A DNA stretch of 58,421 nucleotides from a virus. The translations under genes and the position numbers were made by a program. Location of the stretch: positions 1 through 58,421 of IMG/VR virus record IMGVR_UViG_3300017963_000308, one strand, 5' to 3'. Position 1 is the stretch's first letter. Every line of letters starts with the position of its first letter. This document shows positions 6,231 through 14,000 of this stretch, piece after piece. The notes under the pieces were generated by a model. The model was not told where the DNA came from and ran no database searches. It saw only the letters and a program-made list of their open reading frames with translations.

Positions 6231-6577
6231 TGACTGATCTGAGAATTATCGATCAGATGCGTTGGGTTATGGCCGAAACTAAGGCTGACGATGTTGATTT
6301 CAAGATGGGTATCGATGGGGTGATAGTTGTAGGGGTTGGTTGGTGTTTTGGTAGTAAAATAGCCAGCTTCCAACGGGCATATACTTTAGAGGCGATTTTG
6401 CGTAATGGGACAGATGATTTTTGGGGGCATTTCGTGAATTTAGCCAAGGAACAACGGAAAATTCTGGTAAATCGGTATTGCTTGAAATGTGGTGAGGAAT
6501 TTAGCGAGATGGGATGGTGCCATTATTGCGACAATCACAGTACCAAACAAAATAAGATGGAAGAGGGGATAGAATGA
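6230..6577 (+). CDS. Hypothetical protein with C-terminal zinc knuckle (115 aa)
   Basis: Unrecognised 115-residue protein. The C-terminus carries CLKCGEEF...WCHYC, a CxxC-x9-CxxC zinc-binding arrangement (about residues 84-99). The N-terminal part is alpha/beta. ATG overlaps the preceding stop, with GGGGG about a dozen bases upstream. Start further upstream (TTG at 6224) is possible but less likely. Confidence 0.65.
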   Translation: MTDLRIIDQMRWVMAETKADDVDFKMGIDGVIVVGVGWCFGSKIASFQRAYTLEAILRNGTDDFWGHFVNLAKEQRKILVNRYCLKCGEEFSEMGWCHYCDNHSTKQNKMEEGIE

Positions 6578-6816
6578 GCTACGATTTTGATACTTTGGAG
6601 TATAAAGTTTCTGAGATTTCTAAGCATTTTGATAAACTGGAAAAATTGTTGAAGCGCAAAAATACCTACATCAAGGCGTTAAAAGCCAATGCCAGATACT
6701 TCGACGCGATACTGGCAGAGGTAAATCATGGCTACATAGCTGAATTATGTCGGGATGCCTTGAAAGAATTGGCGATGTTGAAACAAGAGTATGAAAAGGA
6801 TGATAATAATGTTTGA
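6574..6816 (+). CDS. Small helical protein (80 aa)
   Basis: Unrecognised 80-residue protein, almost entirely helical and charged (KVSEISKHFDKLEKLLKRK), probably a coiled coil or helical bundle. ATGA overlap with the previous gene and GAGGGG upstream support the start. Confidence 0.65.
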   Translation: MSYDFDTLEYKVSEISKHFDKLEKLLKRKNTYIKALKANARYFDAILAEVNHGYIAELCRDALKELAMLKQEYEKDDNNV

Positions 6817-7408
6817 TCACTATCAGTATCAACAACAGTTTGTAGAAAATCATAAGGAGGGGAATCCCCCCATAAATGACGCGATTGAGTATGGAGTAGC
6901 GATTGAGCCATGTCGTCCGGAAGAGGGCGAGTTCTATTGGAAGATCATTGGGCTTCACCATCTAACACCCGAAGAGAATGTTGGCAAACATAACCTGTTT
7001 ATGGATGTATTGGACGCGGCCGGGGGTCGAGTTGAGCCATTCTTTGAGGTTGATTGGACCTGGGAAGGGCGGCGGCCAGATGAGGCGGCTCCGCCTGTAA
7101 GATTGGACAAACCTCAAAATGAGCCGGGGGGCAATTTGTCTGTCTGGATTAATCAAACTGTTTCGGCTTGGGTTACAGACGACAATGAATGTAGTGATAC
7201 TATTGGCAATGTCCATACTCGCCATGCCGATGAATCTGGGGGGAATACCGTGGGCCACCATAGCTTTTATGTGGTGTGGATGCTGGCAGAAGCGGGTGAA
7301 GAGCCTGATCCCCCATTGCCGCCACTCCCCGAACCATCGGATGATTGTGAAAAGGTGCTGCTCCAGATCAAGGAACTGATTGATGGTTATTTCGAAAACC
7401 AAACTTGA
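6809..7408 (+). CDS. Beta-rich domain protein, wall-hydrolase-associated type (199 aa)
   Basis: A 199-residue protein with an N-terminal helical segment, a long beta-rich domain (about residues 25-165, motifs WKIIGLHHLTPEEN, FEVDWTWEGR, DKPQNEPGGN, GHHSFYVVW) and a Pro-rich linker before a short C-terminal helix. From memory, similar domains occur beside glycoside hydrolase or peptidase domains in Chloroflexota secreted proteins; here it stands alone and has no visible signal peptide. The ATG at 6809 has AAAGGA upstream; an in-frame ATG at 6791 is also possible. Confidence 0.55.
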   Translation: MFDHYQYQQQFVENHKEGNPPINDAIEYGVAIEPCRPEEGEFYWKIIGLHHLTPEENVGKHNLFMDVLDAAGGRVEPFFEVDWTWEGRRPDEAAPPVRLDKPQNEPGGNLSVWINQTVSAWVTDDNECSDTIGNVHTRHADESGGNTVGHHSFYVVWMLAEAGEEPDPPLPPLPEPSDDCEKVLLQIKELIDGYFENQT

Positions 7409-7432
7409 CACTCGTTAGGGTTATGATATAAT
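7405..7432 (+). promoter_or_regulatory. Sigma70 promoter before RHH gene
   Basis: TTGACA (7405-7410), 16-bp spacer, TATAAT (7427-7432). Consensus match is near perfect. The -35 overlaps the stop codon of the preceding gene. The transcript would start near 7439. Confidence 0.8.
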
Positions 7433-7443
7433 GAGAACGTGTG

Positions 7444-7459
7444 TTCGGTTTTTGCCGAA
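7444..7459 (+). promoter_or_regulatory. 5'-leader hairpin abutting the ribosome site
   Basis: TTCGG (7444-7448) pairs with CCGAA (7455-7459) over a 6-nt loop and ends right at the AGGGAG ribosome binding site of the gene at 7469. Its place at the very 5' end of the mRNA suggests an RNA-stability or translational-control role. Confidence 0.5.
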
Positions 7460-7468
7460 GGGAGAACC

Positions 7469-7804
7469 ATGGACAAAAAGAAGTTTGTTCCAACTCCAAT
7501 GGAAAAGGGGAGAGCCAGGGTAAACGATTGGGAAGAGCAGTTGTTTTTATATATGTGTGAACAAGAGGACGCTTCCCAGTCTGAAATGGTGAGAAACGCT
7601 ATCCGGCATTATGCCTTAACTTTAGGCTATTTGCCGGATTTGCTTAATGAAAACAGGCGGCTTAGGGAAAATCTTGAAGACGTGCATTGTCGGATAATAG
7701 ATTTGAAGAAAGCGTCGATTAAAGTTGGGCTGTACCAACAATCAAACAGGCTTGCGGAATTAGAGAATATTGTACTGGGTTATTTGAAATATGAGGATGG
7801 GTGA
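7469..7804 (+). CDS. Ribbon-helix-helix-like regulator with coiled coil (111 aa)
   Basis: Residues about 16-50 (RARVNDWEEQLFLYM, then ASQSEMVRNAIRHYA) match the strand-helix-turn-helix pattern of ribbon-helix-helix DNA-binding proteins. The rest is a coiled coil (LNENRRLRENLEDV...). ATG at 7469 follows GAAGGGAGAACC; frames open upstream to GTG 7439 but would start at the mRNA 5' end. It has its own promoter (7405), consistent with an autoregulated repressor. Target sites are not known; the related promoter spacers at 5304 and 17646 are candidates. Confidence 0.65.
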   Translation: MDKKKFVPTPMEKGRARVNDWEEQLFLYMCEQEDASQSEMVRNAIRHYALTLGYLPDLLNENRRLRENLEDVHCRIIDLKKASIKVGLYQQSNRLAELENIVLGYLKYEDG

Positions 7805-7841
7805 GGATGGAAGGGTGCCCGATAATTAAGGAGAATTTGAG

Positions 7842-8333
7842 ATGATAACCACGAAAGAAGTAGAAAAGTTGGTTACCGAAAAGTGGCGAACCTTCGATAC
7901 CCAAACTCCGCTTTTTTATGAAATTGTTGATTTTGCTCTTGAGATGTACAACCGGGGTCACGAAGATAATCCCCATACCAGGGGCGCGCTTGACTTAACT
8001 TCCCCGGCCAAAAAGGTTGTTTGGCAGCAATCCCAACATCCCATGAATAATCTGGAAGAGGCTGCTTTCTTGGCAATCGCCAAGGTTTTTGGTGATTTGC
8101 TTATGGAAAAGCAGGCGGAGTTTACCCGGCGAACTGCTAACCGCTCCGCAGATGAAATGAGTCTTACCGAAGTTGCCGAACAGCAGGAAAAGGTGATCGA
8201 AACCCTGATGGACTATATTGAAGAGGCTTATCAATTATTGAAAACAATTAAAATCATGGATGACCAATGGCATACATCGGAAAAAGTTTGGATGAGTCGG
8301 GCCGAGTCGTTGCTTTTTGGCGGAGATGAATAG
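7842..8333 (+). CDS. Helical hypothetical protein (163 aa)
   Basis: Unrecognised, predominantly helical 163-residue protein, acidic, with long charged helices in the C-terminal half. ATG follows AAGGAGAATTTGAG. It sits between the RHH regulator and the lipoprotein gene. Confidence 0.65.
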   Translation: MITTKEVEKLVTEKWRTFDTQTPLFYEIVDFALEMYNRGHEDNPHTRGALDLTSPAKKVVWQQSQHPMNNLEEAAFLAIAKVFGDLLMEKQAEFTRRTANRSADEMSLTEVAEQQEKVIETLMDYIEEAYQLLKTIKIMDDQWHTSEKVWMSRAESLLFGGDE

Positions 8334-8345
8334 GGGCGATTGGTG

Positions 8346-9326
8346 ATGAAAACAAATTATTATAGTGTAATAATTAGTTCGATCTTGTTTTTTGTTTCGC
8401 TGGCCTTGCTTTTCTTTACAACCGGGTGCGCGGTACCAGAGGGCGATTTTTCTTTCTCAGAGGCACCCACGGCTACGGTAGTGCCTACTCCGATGCCATC
8501 ACGTGAGATAAGCATGCCAGATAGCCAATTGGCGAATCTGTTAAAAGTTGTTGGGTTAGTAGTGGTGGGGTTGATTGCGATGGGGCTAATAGCGGCGGGG
8601 CTGATCGCCGGAGCAAAGTGGATTGCCAAATGGATTGATGGATTATTCGAGAAGCCAGATCTACCGCCAGGAATGGAGCCTAACGCAAAGAAAGTAGAGA
8701 GAGCCACGAAAAGCATTGATCGGGAGTTAAAGCGGGTAGATGCTAATTTAAGAGATATCGAGCGGGAATCGGCGGTATTGTTGGATGGCATTTACGCTTT
8801 ACTTAGCTTCGCGGCCGGGTTGCGGGCATTGTATGACCTGTATGAGCGGGCACTTGAAATAATTTCCGCAGATCCAATTGATGCTCTCGAATTGGCAAAG
8901 ATTCGCGGTCAGTTAAAGCCAAGGGATCCCATCGCGGCGGGCTATTTGGATAGTCCTCACTTGTGGACAAACACATATCGCATTCAAATAGCGGAAAATA
9001 TGGCTGAATTGCTTGGGCAAGCGGTTGAGTGGTCTAGGCAGTATGTGGAACATGCCGCCAAGTTGCAAAGAGTTTTGCACGGCTACAAAACAAGCGCGGA
9101 AAGCCTTCGGTTTAGCAAGAATTACGGAGCCAACGCCAAGCCTGTTTTGGCGATAGGGCAAAAGATAAGCGATGCGTTGACCGCAGTTATGGTGATCCGG
9201 GGATTATTCCCCATTGAGCATCGAAGCGAGCGGCGGTTAGCTGATTTGTTTAGCCGCGAACCGGCTAGACTCGCTCCGGTTTCTAAGGCAACCAGGGAAA
9301 ATATGGAAGTGATATTGGGAGAATAA
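8346..9326 (+). CDS. Phage lipoprotein with internal membrane span (326 aa)
   Basis: N-terminal signal peptide with lipobox ending TTGC (Cys near residue 29) followed by a Pro/Thr/Ser linker (PTATVVPTPMPS), then a Gly/Ala/Leu-rich membrane segment at about residues 66-90 and a long helical, charged domain to the end. The product is likely lipidated at the cell surface and re-inserted in the membrane. Phage-encoded lipoproteins commonly act in superinfection exclusion; here that is inference from topology only. ATG at 8346 preferred over TTG/GTG just upstream because AGGGG lies about ten bases ahead. Confidence 0.7.
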   Translation: MKTNYYSVIISSILFFVSLALLFFTTGCAVPEGDFSFSEAPTATVVPTPMPSREISMPDSQLANLLKVVGLVVVGLIAMGLIAAGLIAGAKWIAKWIDGLFEKPDLPPGMEPNAKKVERATKSIDRELKRVDANLRDIERESAVLLDGIYALLSFAAGLRALYDLYERALEIISADPIDALELAKIRGQLKPRDPIAAGYLDSPHLWTNTYRIQIAENMAELLGQAVEWSRQYVEHAAKLQRVLHGYKTSAESLRFSKNYGANAKPVLAIGQKISDALTAVMVIRGLFPIEHRSERRLADLFSREPARLAPVSKATRENMEVILGE

Positions 9327-9327
9327 G

Positions 9328-9546
9328 ATGAAATTTGGGCTAAATTTTTTTGTGATATCTCTGATTTTTATCGTGCTTGCGGTCTTCTTCGAAATTTTAG
9401 CCGCGAAGAGCAATGATGAAAAAATGGAAGCGGCTGAATTGTGGTGTTTCCAGCATGGCTACCCATATGTCAAGGAGACTCAAGATCAGTATTTTTGCTT
9501 TACTCCGGTCGATGTAACGCCGGTACCTGGAGAGATAATACCATGA
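9328..9546 (+). CDS. Small membrane-anchored protein (72 aa)
   Basis: N-terminal hydrophobic helix (about residues 5-25, FFVISLIFIVLAVFFEIL) followed by a short extracellular-type domain with two Cys (WCFQ and YFCF) and a Pro-rich end. ATG follows GGGAGAATAAG. The next gene has the same architecture (helix, then two Cys), so the two may be diverged duplicates. Confidence 0.65.
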   Translation: MKFGLNFFVISLIFIVLAVFFEILAAKSNDEKMEAAELWCFQHGYPYVKETQDQYFCFTPVDVTPVPGEIIP

Positions 9547-9770
9547 CCTATGATCAAACATTTAAGTGGATGTCGGTTGGTTTTTGGGCGTTTATCGTGC
9601 TTTTGGCCCTGATTGGTGTTTTTATCCAGTTCAATTATTCCTTTCAGCATTGGCCGCAACTTCAGTCGGCGGAAGAGCAATGCCAGAGGATGAATGAAGC
9701 ATATCATGCTAAGTGGGTCGATGGAGAACTTTATTGTTTGGTGCCTGTAGTATCTCACAAAGGAGAATGA
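9543..9770 (+). CDS. Small membrane-anchored protein (75 aa)
   Basis: One hydrophobic helix (about residues 11-31, VGFWAFIVLLALIGVFI) and a C-terminal domain with two Cys (EEQCQRM and LYCLV). ATGA overlap with the previous gene. Same organisation as 9328-9546 (single span plus Cys pair, similar spacing), suggesting a duplicated pair acting in the cell envelope, perhaps with the lipoprotein at 8346. Confidence 0.65.
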   Translation: MTYDQTFKWMSVGFWAFIVLLALIGVFIQFNYSFQHWPQLQSAEEQCQRMNEAYHAKWVDGELYCLVPVVSHKGE

Positions 9771-9772
9771 CT

Positions 9773-10147
9773 ATGTTGATCAATGGTAAAGAGTATGAGG
9801 TTAAGTTTTATCGGGAATTTGTTTACCAGGGGAGAGAAAATAGAAATGGTGATCTCGAATCAACACCCCAAACCGAATGCCAGATATTTACGGATCCCGA
9901 AGGAGCGATTGGTTATGGGGTGACTGTTAAAAATCCCGATGATCCGATTGATGACCGGGATTACGGGCGGCGAGTCGCCTTTAAGCGCGCTCTTGAACAT
10001 GCCGAGTTTGACAGACAAGAGCGCACTCAAGCTTGGGCGTGGTATAACCGGAATTACGAAACTCTTAAGCAGCGTATTAAGCGGCGGGCGTTGATGAGAA
10101 ATTTGCGATCAAGCATATTTTCCACGTATTTCCAGGTGCCCCGATAA
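9773..10147 (+). CDS. Hypothetical protein (124 aa)
   Basis: Unrecognised protein with beta-rich N-terminal half (MLINGKEYEVKFYREF) and a strongly basic, helical C-terminus (RIKRRALMRNLR). ATG 9773 chosen over ATG 9767 because AGGAG at 9761-9765 gives proper spacing only to the former. The basic tail could bind nucleic acid. Confidence 0.65.
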   Translation: MLINGKEYEVKFYREFVYQGRENRNGDLESTPQTECQIFTDPEGAIGYGVTVKNPDDPIDDRDYGRRVAFKRALEHAEFDRQERTQAWAWYNRNYETLKQRIKRRALMRNLRSSIFSTYFQVPR

Positions 10148-10186
10148 AATTGTGAAATTAGATAGCAGAACATTACGCGTTGACAG

Positions 10187-11143
10187 ATGGCTAAAGATGC
10201 AAGGGTGGTTTGCCCACATTGTAACCGAATAATTATTTTGGGGATTGAGGTTAGAAAGCCCCGGAGTGGGTTTTTTCGGCAAAAAGGTTCGCCGTCCAAG
10301 CCTAAAATGGGAATCATGCAGATGACCAAGAAAAACATTTTTTCCGATGCGGCGGCCGCGCCACCAATGACGGCCAGAACGCCTACTTATGGAATGTCAT
10401 CGACCGGGCCGACTACCGAAGAGGTTAACGAGAATATACGACAGTTGCCGACTAATTTTAGCGCGTATAGAAGTTCCCTGGATTTGGAACCTACAGTAGC
10501 GAATCAGGTTGGACTTCCCCTGGTTGAAGCGATTGTTTATGGCGGATTTTTCTTTATTGGGGGAGTTGTCGTGGCATGGTTATTCGATATTTTTACGCCA
10601 AGTTACAAAATCTATGTTCTTGAAAAAGTTTCTTTTGGGTTTGTGGTCGGATTTGTGGCGGCCTTTTTTCGGTATATTGGTAACGGGGAGTTCTACAGGG
10701 ATGTTATTCAAAAGGTAGAAGAGGTTACCAAGCGTGATATCAATCAAGATGGGTACGTGGGGCCGCCCCCTCAACCAACCGTTAATGTAACCATTCCGCA
10801 ACCGGGGCCAGGGGTTAGCAGGCAATTGGCCGACTTGCCGGGTGACCTGGATTCGCTTAGGGAATTTAGTCGATATGTTGTCATGGGTGAAATCACCTTT
10901 TCTGAGCAGGGCGCACTTGCTTCTGGCTACGGCCAAAAGAATTTCATGAAACTGCGAAAGATTTTTTTGGATAGGGGTTGGGCCAGATGGAAGAATGAAG
11001 AAGCGCACACAGAGGGAGTCCAATTGCTAAAGGCTGGTAGTTTGATCATCAGGGAGTTATCAAGGTTAAACGATGAGCAAGTAGAATCGGATCCGCCCGA
11101 AGAGGATACTCAATATGGGCGATTTGCTCATATCGATTATTAG
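10187..11143 (+). CDS. Membrane protein with zinc knuckle and EF-hand-like loop (318 aa)
   Basis: Begins with a CPHC motif (residues 9-12), a basic/Pro-rich segment, two membrane helices (about residues 111-132 and 146-166), then DINQDGYVG, which has the spacing of an EF-hand or dockerin calcium loop, a Pro-rich linker and a C-terminal helical domain (about residues 215-300) that looks like a winged helix. I do not recognise the family. The ATG lacks a good ribosome site, so the start is uncertain. Confidence 0.6.
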   Translation: MAKDARVVCPHCNRIIILGIEVRKPRSGFFRQKGSPSKPKMGIMQMTKKNIFSDAAAAPPMTARTPTYGMSSTGPTTEEVNENIRQLPTNFSAYRSSLDLEPTVANQVGLPLVEAIVYGGFFFIGGVVVAWLFDIFTPSYKIYVLEKVSFGFVVGFVAAFFRYIGNGEFYRDVIQKVEEVTKRDINQDGYVGPPPQPTVNVTIPQPGPGVSRQLADLPGDLDSLREFSRYVVMGEITFSEQGALASGYGQKNFMKLRKIFLDRGWARWKNEEAHTEGVQLLKAGSLIIRELSRLNDEQVESDPPEEDTQYGRFAHIDY

Positions 11144-11591
11144 GGCTTGTAATGGGGGAAACTTGTTATCAACAATTAAAACTTTCTTTCGTTTTATGTC
11201 TGGCGAAAACCCATATGACGAATTAGTTAAATGGGAATCTGAGCGAAGATTCTGGGATGTAGCTAAATATCAAATTCCCGGATTGATTCCCCAACGTAAG
11301 ATCCGCCCTTATATTGCGGACTTCTCTGTTTGGGCTGACAAGATGCCCCTTGGCCTAATCATTGAGATTCAGGGAAAAAAATACCACGGCGGCGATATGT
11401 CAGAAGAGATTGCCGAAAATTGGTATAAGATTGTAGATGACTGGGAGAGGGCCAGGGAGATCTTGATTAAGGCCGGTTGGGTAGTGGTGTTCTTTCCGGC
11501 CGCGGATTGCTTTTCGCGGCCGCAGTATATGGTTAATCAGGTTAAACAAATGATTAAATCTATGGAAAAGAAAAGGAGAATTCCAAAATGA
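11115..11591 (+). CDS. PD-(D/E)XK-like endonuclease, Vsr/DUF559 type
   Basis: The 158-residue protein has RKIRPYIADFSVW followed about a dozen residues later by LIIEIQGKKYH, the D...ExQ(G)K pattern of PD-(D/E)XK nucleases related to very-short-patch-repair/DUF559 proteins, then a long helix and a VVFF strand. Probable role in phage recombination, DNA processing or host DNA attack. Start overlaps the previous gene by 29 bases and has GAGGAT upstream; a shorter start at the MSGENPYD Met is possible. Directly precedes the sliding clamp. Confidence 0.6.
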   Translation: MGDLLISIIRACNGGNLLSTIKTFFRFMSGENPYDELVKWESERRFWDVAKYQIPGLIPQRKIRPYIADFSVWADKMPLGLIIEIQGKKYHGGDMSEEIAENWYKIVDDWERAREILIKAGWVVVFFPAADCFSRPQYMVNQVKQMIKSMEKKRRIPK

Positions 11592-12706
11592 AATTAATTA
11601 TCAATACTGGCGACTTGAAAGCGGGGCTTGACGTAGTTGGGGCAGCCGTGGCCGGTGCCACTACTATTCCTGTTTTGTCCGGGGTATTGCTGGAAGTTTC
11701 CGAAAATGTATTGAGACTTTCGGCAAGTGATCTGGAAAAAGACATTACTACGCTGCTAAAATGCCAGGGTGAGGATGGGGCGATAGTTTTACCCTATAAG
11801 CTACTTAGTGGTCTGATAGGTGGGCTTAATGGGGCGATTGAAATGAATCTCAATCCATCTAATCTTACCATGAAATGGGAAAGCGGGGAACAGAATGGGT
11901 CTATCAAGGGGCTAGATCCTGGGTTATTTCCGGATGTGACATATGGAGATAGTGACTATGACATCACTTTTGAGGGAGAACAATTAGCCGAAGCGATTGC
12001 TCGGGTCGTTGTATCGAGTGGCGACGATTCTGGACGAGAGTGGCTTGCTTCAGTCAATATGCGATTGAATGATGAGACTGAGGGGAAATTGTTTTTGCAG
12101 GGGGCTAATGGGTTTAAGGCTTCAATTCAGACTATGGCGGCTCCGGGTATGTCGTCGTGTGAAGCAGTAATCCCTGTTCAAAGCATTAGTCGAATTACTC
12201 AACTTGCCTCAAAAAGCAAAAATGTTGGGATCAGGTTTGTCGGCAAAGATGTCATTTTTGTTTTCGATCAGGTTGTTTGGTTGCGTAGTTCAACCCTGGA
12301 AGCAAAGTACCCCGATTTAACTGTTTTTATCCCGGAATCGAGTCTCACATCGATTAGGGTTGATAAGGTAGAATTGCTCCGCAAGCTGAATACGGCTAGA
12401 TTGTTTTGCTCTGAAACCAGTATGGTTGAGGTAAAGGTCGGGGAAGATACGCTATTAATTCAAACGCGATCTGCGGAATTGGGCGACTATTCCGGCGACG
12501 TGCAATGTTCCCTTAAGGGCGATCCAATTTTCTTTGGAGCAAATATCAACTATTTTATTCAGGGGGTAGCCGTTATCCCGGGTGATGAGGTCCTTGTCGA
12601 AGCGAAAGACGCCGATAGCATTATTGCTATGAGGCCGGGAGAAGATGTTGGGTTTATTTTTTGCATGACTCCAATGCATGTTGTGGGGAGTAACCAAAAT
12701 GACTGA
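11588..12706 (+). CDS. dnaN: DNA polymerase III beta subunit (sliding clamp)
   Basis: 372 residues, the normal length of bacterial beta clamps. Recognisable features include the N-terminal KLIINTGDLKAGLDVV, an internal TIPVLSGVLLEV (the IPILSNVLI-type motif of the first domain), three repeated domains and the C-terminal FCMTPMHVV corresponding to the MPM peptide that lines the protein-binding pocket. Acts as a ring around DNA to tether polymerase. Strong AAAAGGAG site. No polymerase gene is in the window, so it may recruit the host enzyme or a phage polymerase encoded elsewhere. Confidence 0.93.
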   Translation: MKLIINTGDLKAGLDVVGAAVAGATTIPVLSGVLLEVSENVLRLSASDLEKDITTLLKCQGEDGAIVLPYKLLSGLIGGLNGAIEMNLNPSNLTMKWESGEQNGSIKGLDPGLFPDVTYGDSDYDITFEGEQLAEAIARVVVSSGDDSGREWLASVNMRLNDETEGKLFLQGANGFKASIQTMAAPGMSSCEAVIPVQSISRITQLASKSKNVGIRFVGKDVIFVFDQVVWLRSSTLEAKYPDLTVFIPESSLTSIRVDKVELLRKLNTARLFCSETSMVEVKVGEDTLLIQTRSAELGDYSGDVQCSLKGDPIFFGANINYFIQGVAVIPGDEVLVEAKDADSIIAMRPGEDVGFIFCMTPMHVVGSNQND

Positions 12707-13118
12707 GCCAGAACATCACGAAATTTGGAAAATGGTAGAAGATGGCTATGAGGGGATATTAAACGAGCTACATCAATTTCGATTTGACATTCCCATTGAA
12801 TGGGTGTCCAGGGATGTACCGATAACGGATGGAGTATCGCTAAATATAGAGGACATTGCGGATCCGGTGAAATTTGCTTCGATTATATTGTCGATTACAA
12901 GCATCCTGCACCATCAGCAAGTATTGATTTTCAGTTTTGACCTTGCTCTTGAGCATAGGCCAGATCCAGTATCCGATGACCCTCTTCGGAGAAAAAGAGT
13001 ATTGAATATAGGGCTTGGGTGTATCGGGTCTTGGAATAAAATAACCGTGACATCGTATCTGGGGATGAACAGAAGCCGAATGTCACTAGACGATCCGGGA
13101 GAGTTAGGCGATGAATGA
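12699..13118 (+). CDS. Hypothetical protein (139 aa)
   Basis: Unrecognised acidic alpha/beta protein overlapping the clamp gene by eight bases, with GGGAG upstream. The coupling with dnaN suggests a replication-related accessory role, but no clamp-binding motif is obvious. A longer start at 12678 is possible. Confidence 0.6.
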   Translation: MTEPEHHEIWKMVEDGYEGILNELHQFRFDIPIEWVSRDVPITDGVSLNIEDIADPVKFASIILSITSILHHQQVLIFSFDLALEHRPDPVSDDPLRRKRVLNIGLGCIGSWNKITVTSYLGMNRSRMSLDDPGELGDE

Positions 13119-13323
13119 CGATGAGTTGAGGCGTAGATTGAAAGAGAATGATGCCAAACTAAAACGGGAGAGGGCTATGTCTGGAGTACAATTTGCGGTT
13201 ATCTTTTTTATCCTGATGCTTATTGCCCAAATTGGTATGGAGTCTCTGACTCCCGTGGGTTGTGTTTTCGGGATTGGGTTTTTTTGGTCTTTGGGCTATG
13301 CTTTGATAGAGTTTTTTACATAA
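13111..13323 (+). CDS. Small membrane protein (70 aa)
   Basis: Charged N-terminal helix (RRRLKENDAKLKRER) and two hydrophobic segments (about residues 26-42 and 48-66). Ends the operon just before a strong terminator. Two-span small membrane proteins in this size range can be holins, but the distance from any lysis gene makes that doubtful. Confidence 0.6.
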   Translation: MNDDELRRRLKENDAKLKRERAMSGVQFAVIFFILMLIAQIGMESLTPVGCVFGIGFFWSLGYALIEFFT

Positions 13324-13356
13324 GCAATTTGGGATAGTCAATAGTCATCTTGCCGC

Positions 13357-13381
13357 AAGCCCCCATTTGGGGGCTTTTTTT
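13357..13381 (+). terminator. Intrinsic terminator of early operon
   Basis: AGCCCCCATTTGGGGGCT forms a 7-bp GC-rich stem with a 4-nt loop followed by seven T residues. It separates the left replication/unknown genes from the packaging module. Confidence 0.92.
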
Positions 13382-13401
13382 ATTACACTATAATATCAGG
13401 C

Positions 13402-13430
13402 TTGATTTAGCTACATAAGTATGATACTAT
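13402..13430 (+). promoter_or_regulatory. Promoter of packaging operon; leaderless start
   Basis: TTGATT (13402-13407), 17-bp spacer, TACTAT (13425-13430). The ATG of the next gene begins only seven bases after the -10 (13437), where transcription should start, and no Shine-Dalgarno precedes it, so the mRNA is probably leaderless. Confidence 0.7.
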
Positions 13431-13436
13431 AGCTAT

Positions 13437-14000
13437 ATGGATAACAGGCTTAATGGTAAACGACTCCCGGGTAGTATAGATGAAGTAGACCCTAGCGCGC
13501 TCAATCTACTTGTCGATCATCAATTTGGTTTTGTGGCCGGGTTGATGGAATCTCAGGCCAGTGAAGTAGAAGAGTTGATGCGGTCAGAGGTTGGGGCAAA
13601 TGCGGTTAAGGCAGCATTGGCGGAATATATGGCTACGGCCAGGATCCGGTTAATGTTGTTGTCGACTCAGGCTATGACTACCCTGGATGAAGTGATGCAA
13701 GATGAAAAAGAAGACAGCAAAACGGCTACGGCTCGCGTTCGGGCCGCGGAAGCCATTTTAGACAGAGCGGGATTCCCCAAAGCCTTGCAGCAATTTCGGG
13801 TGAATGCCGATTTGCAAGAAAGCGATAGGATTTTGCCGTCAATGGAGGATGTGTTAAAAAATGTTCCGCCTGAAGACGTTCCAAGTGTTATGGCAAAATT
13901 TCGAGAAGCTTCCGTGATGATCGATGAGCTAAGGGCCGGGGGAATGATTGTAGATGGTGAAAAAATGGACTCTGACAGCGAAAAAGGATCGCCCCAGTAA
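13437..14000 (+). CDS. Putative terminase small subunit
   Basis: 187-residue helical protein immediately upstream of the packaging genes. The central SKTATARVRAAEAILDRAGFP is typical of TerS-like or terminase-associated proteins. TerS binds DNA at the packaging start and hands it to TerL. The assignment rests mainly on position and the helical pattern; no helix-turn-helix is obvious. Translation appears to start from the first base of a leaderless transcript. The end overlaps the next gene by 47 bases. Confidence 0.55.
   Translation: MDNRLNGKRLPGSIDEVDPSALNLLVDHQFGFVAGLMESQASEVEELMRSEVGANAVKAALAEYMATARIRLMLLSTQAMTTLDEVMQDEKEDSKTATARVRAAEAILDRAGFPKALQQFRVNADLQESDRILPSMEDVLKNVPPEDVPSVMAKFREASVMIDELRAGGMIVDGEKMDSDSEKGSPQ

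Noticed and set aside
10321-11143. Dockerin or EF-hand calcium protein as main function
   Set aside because: Only a single DxNxDG loop is present, without the paired loop or helices of such domains.
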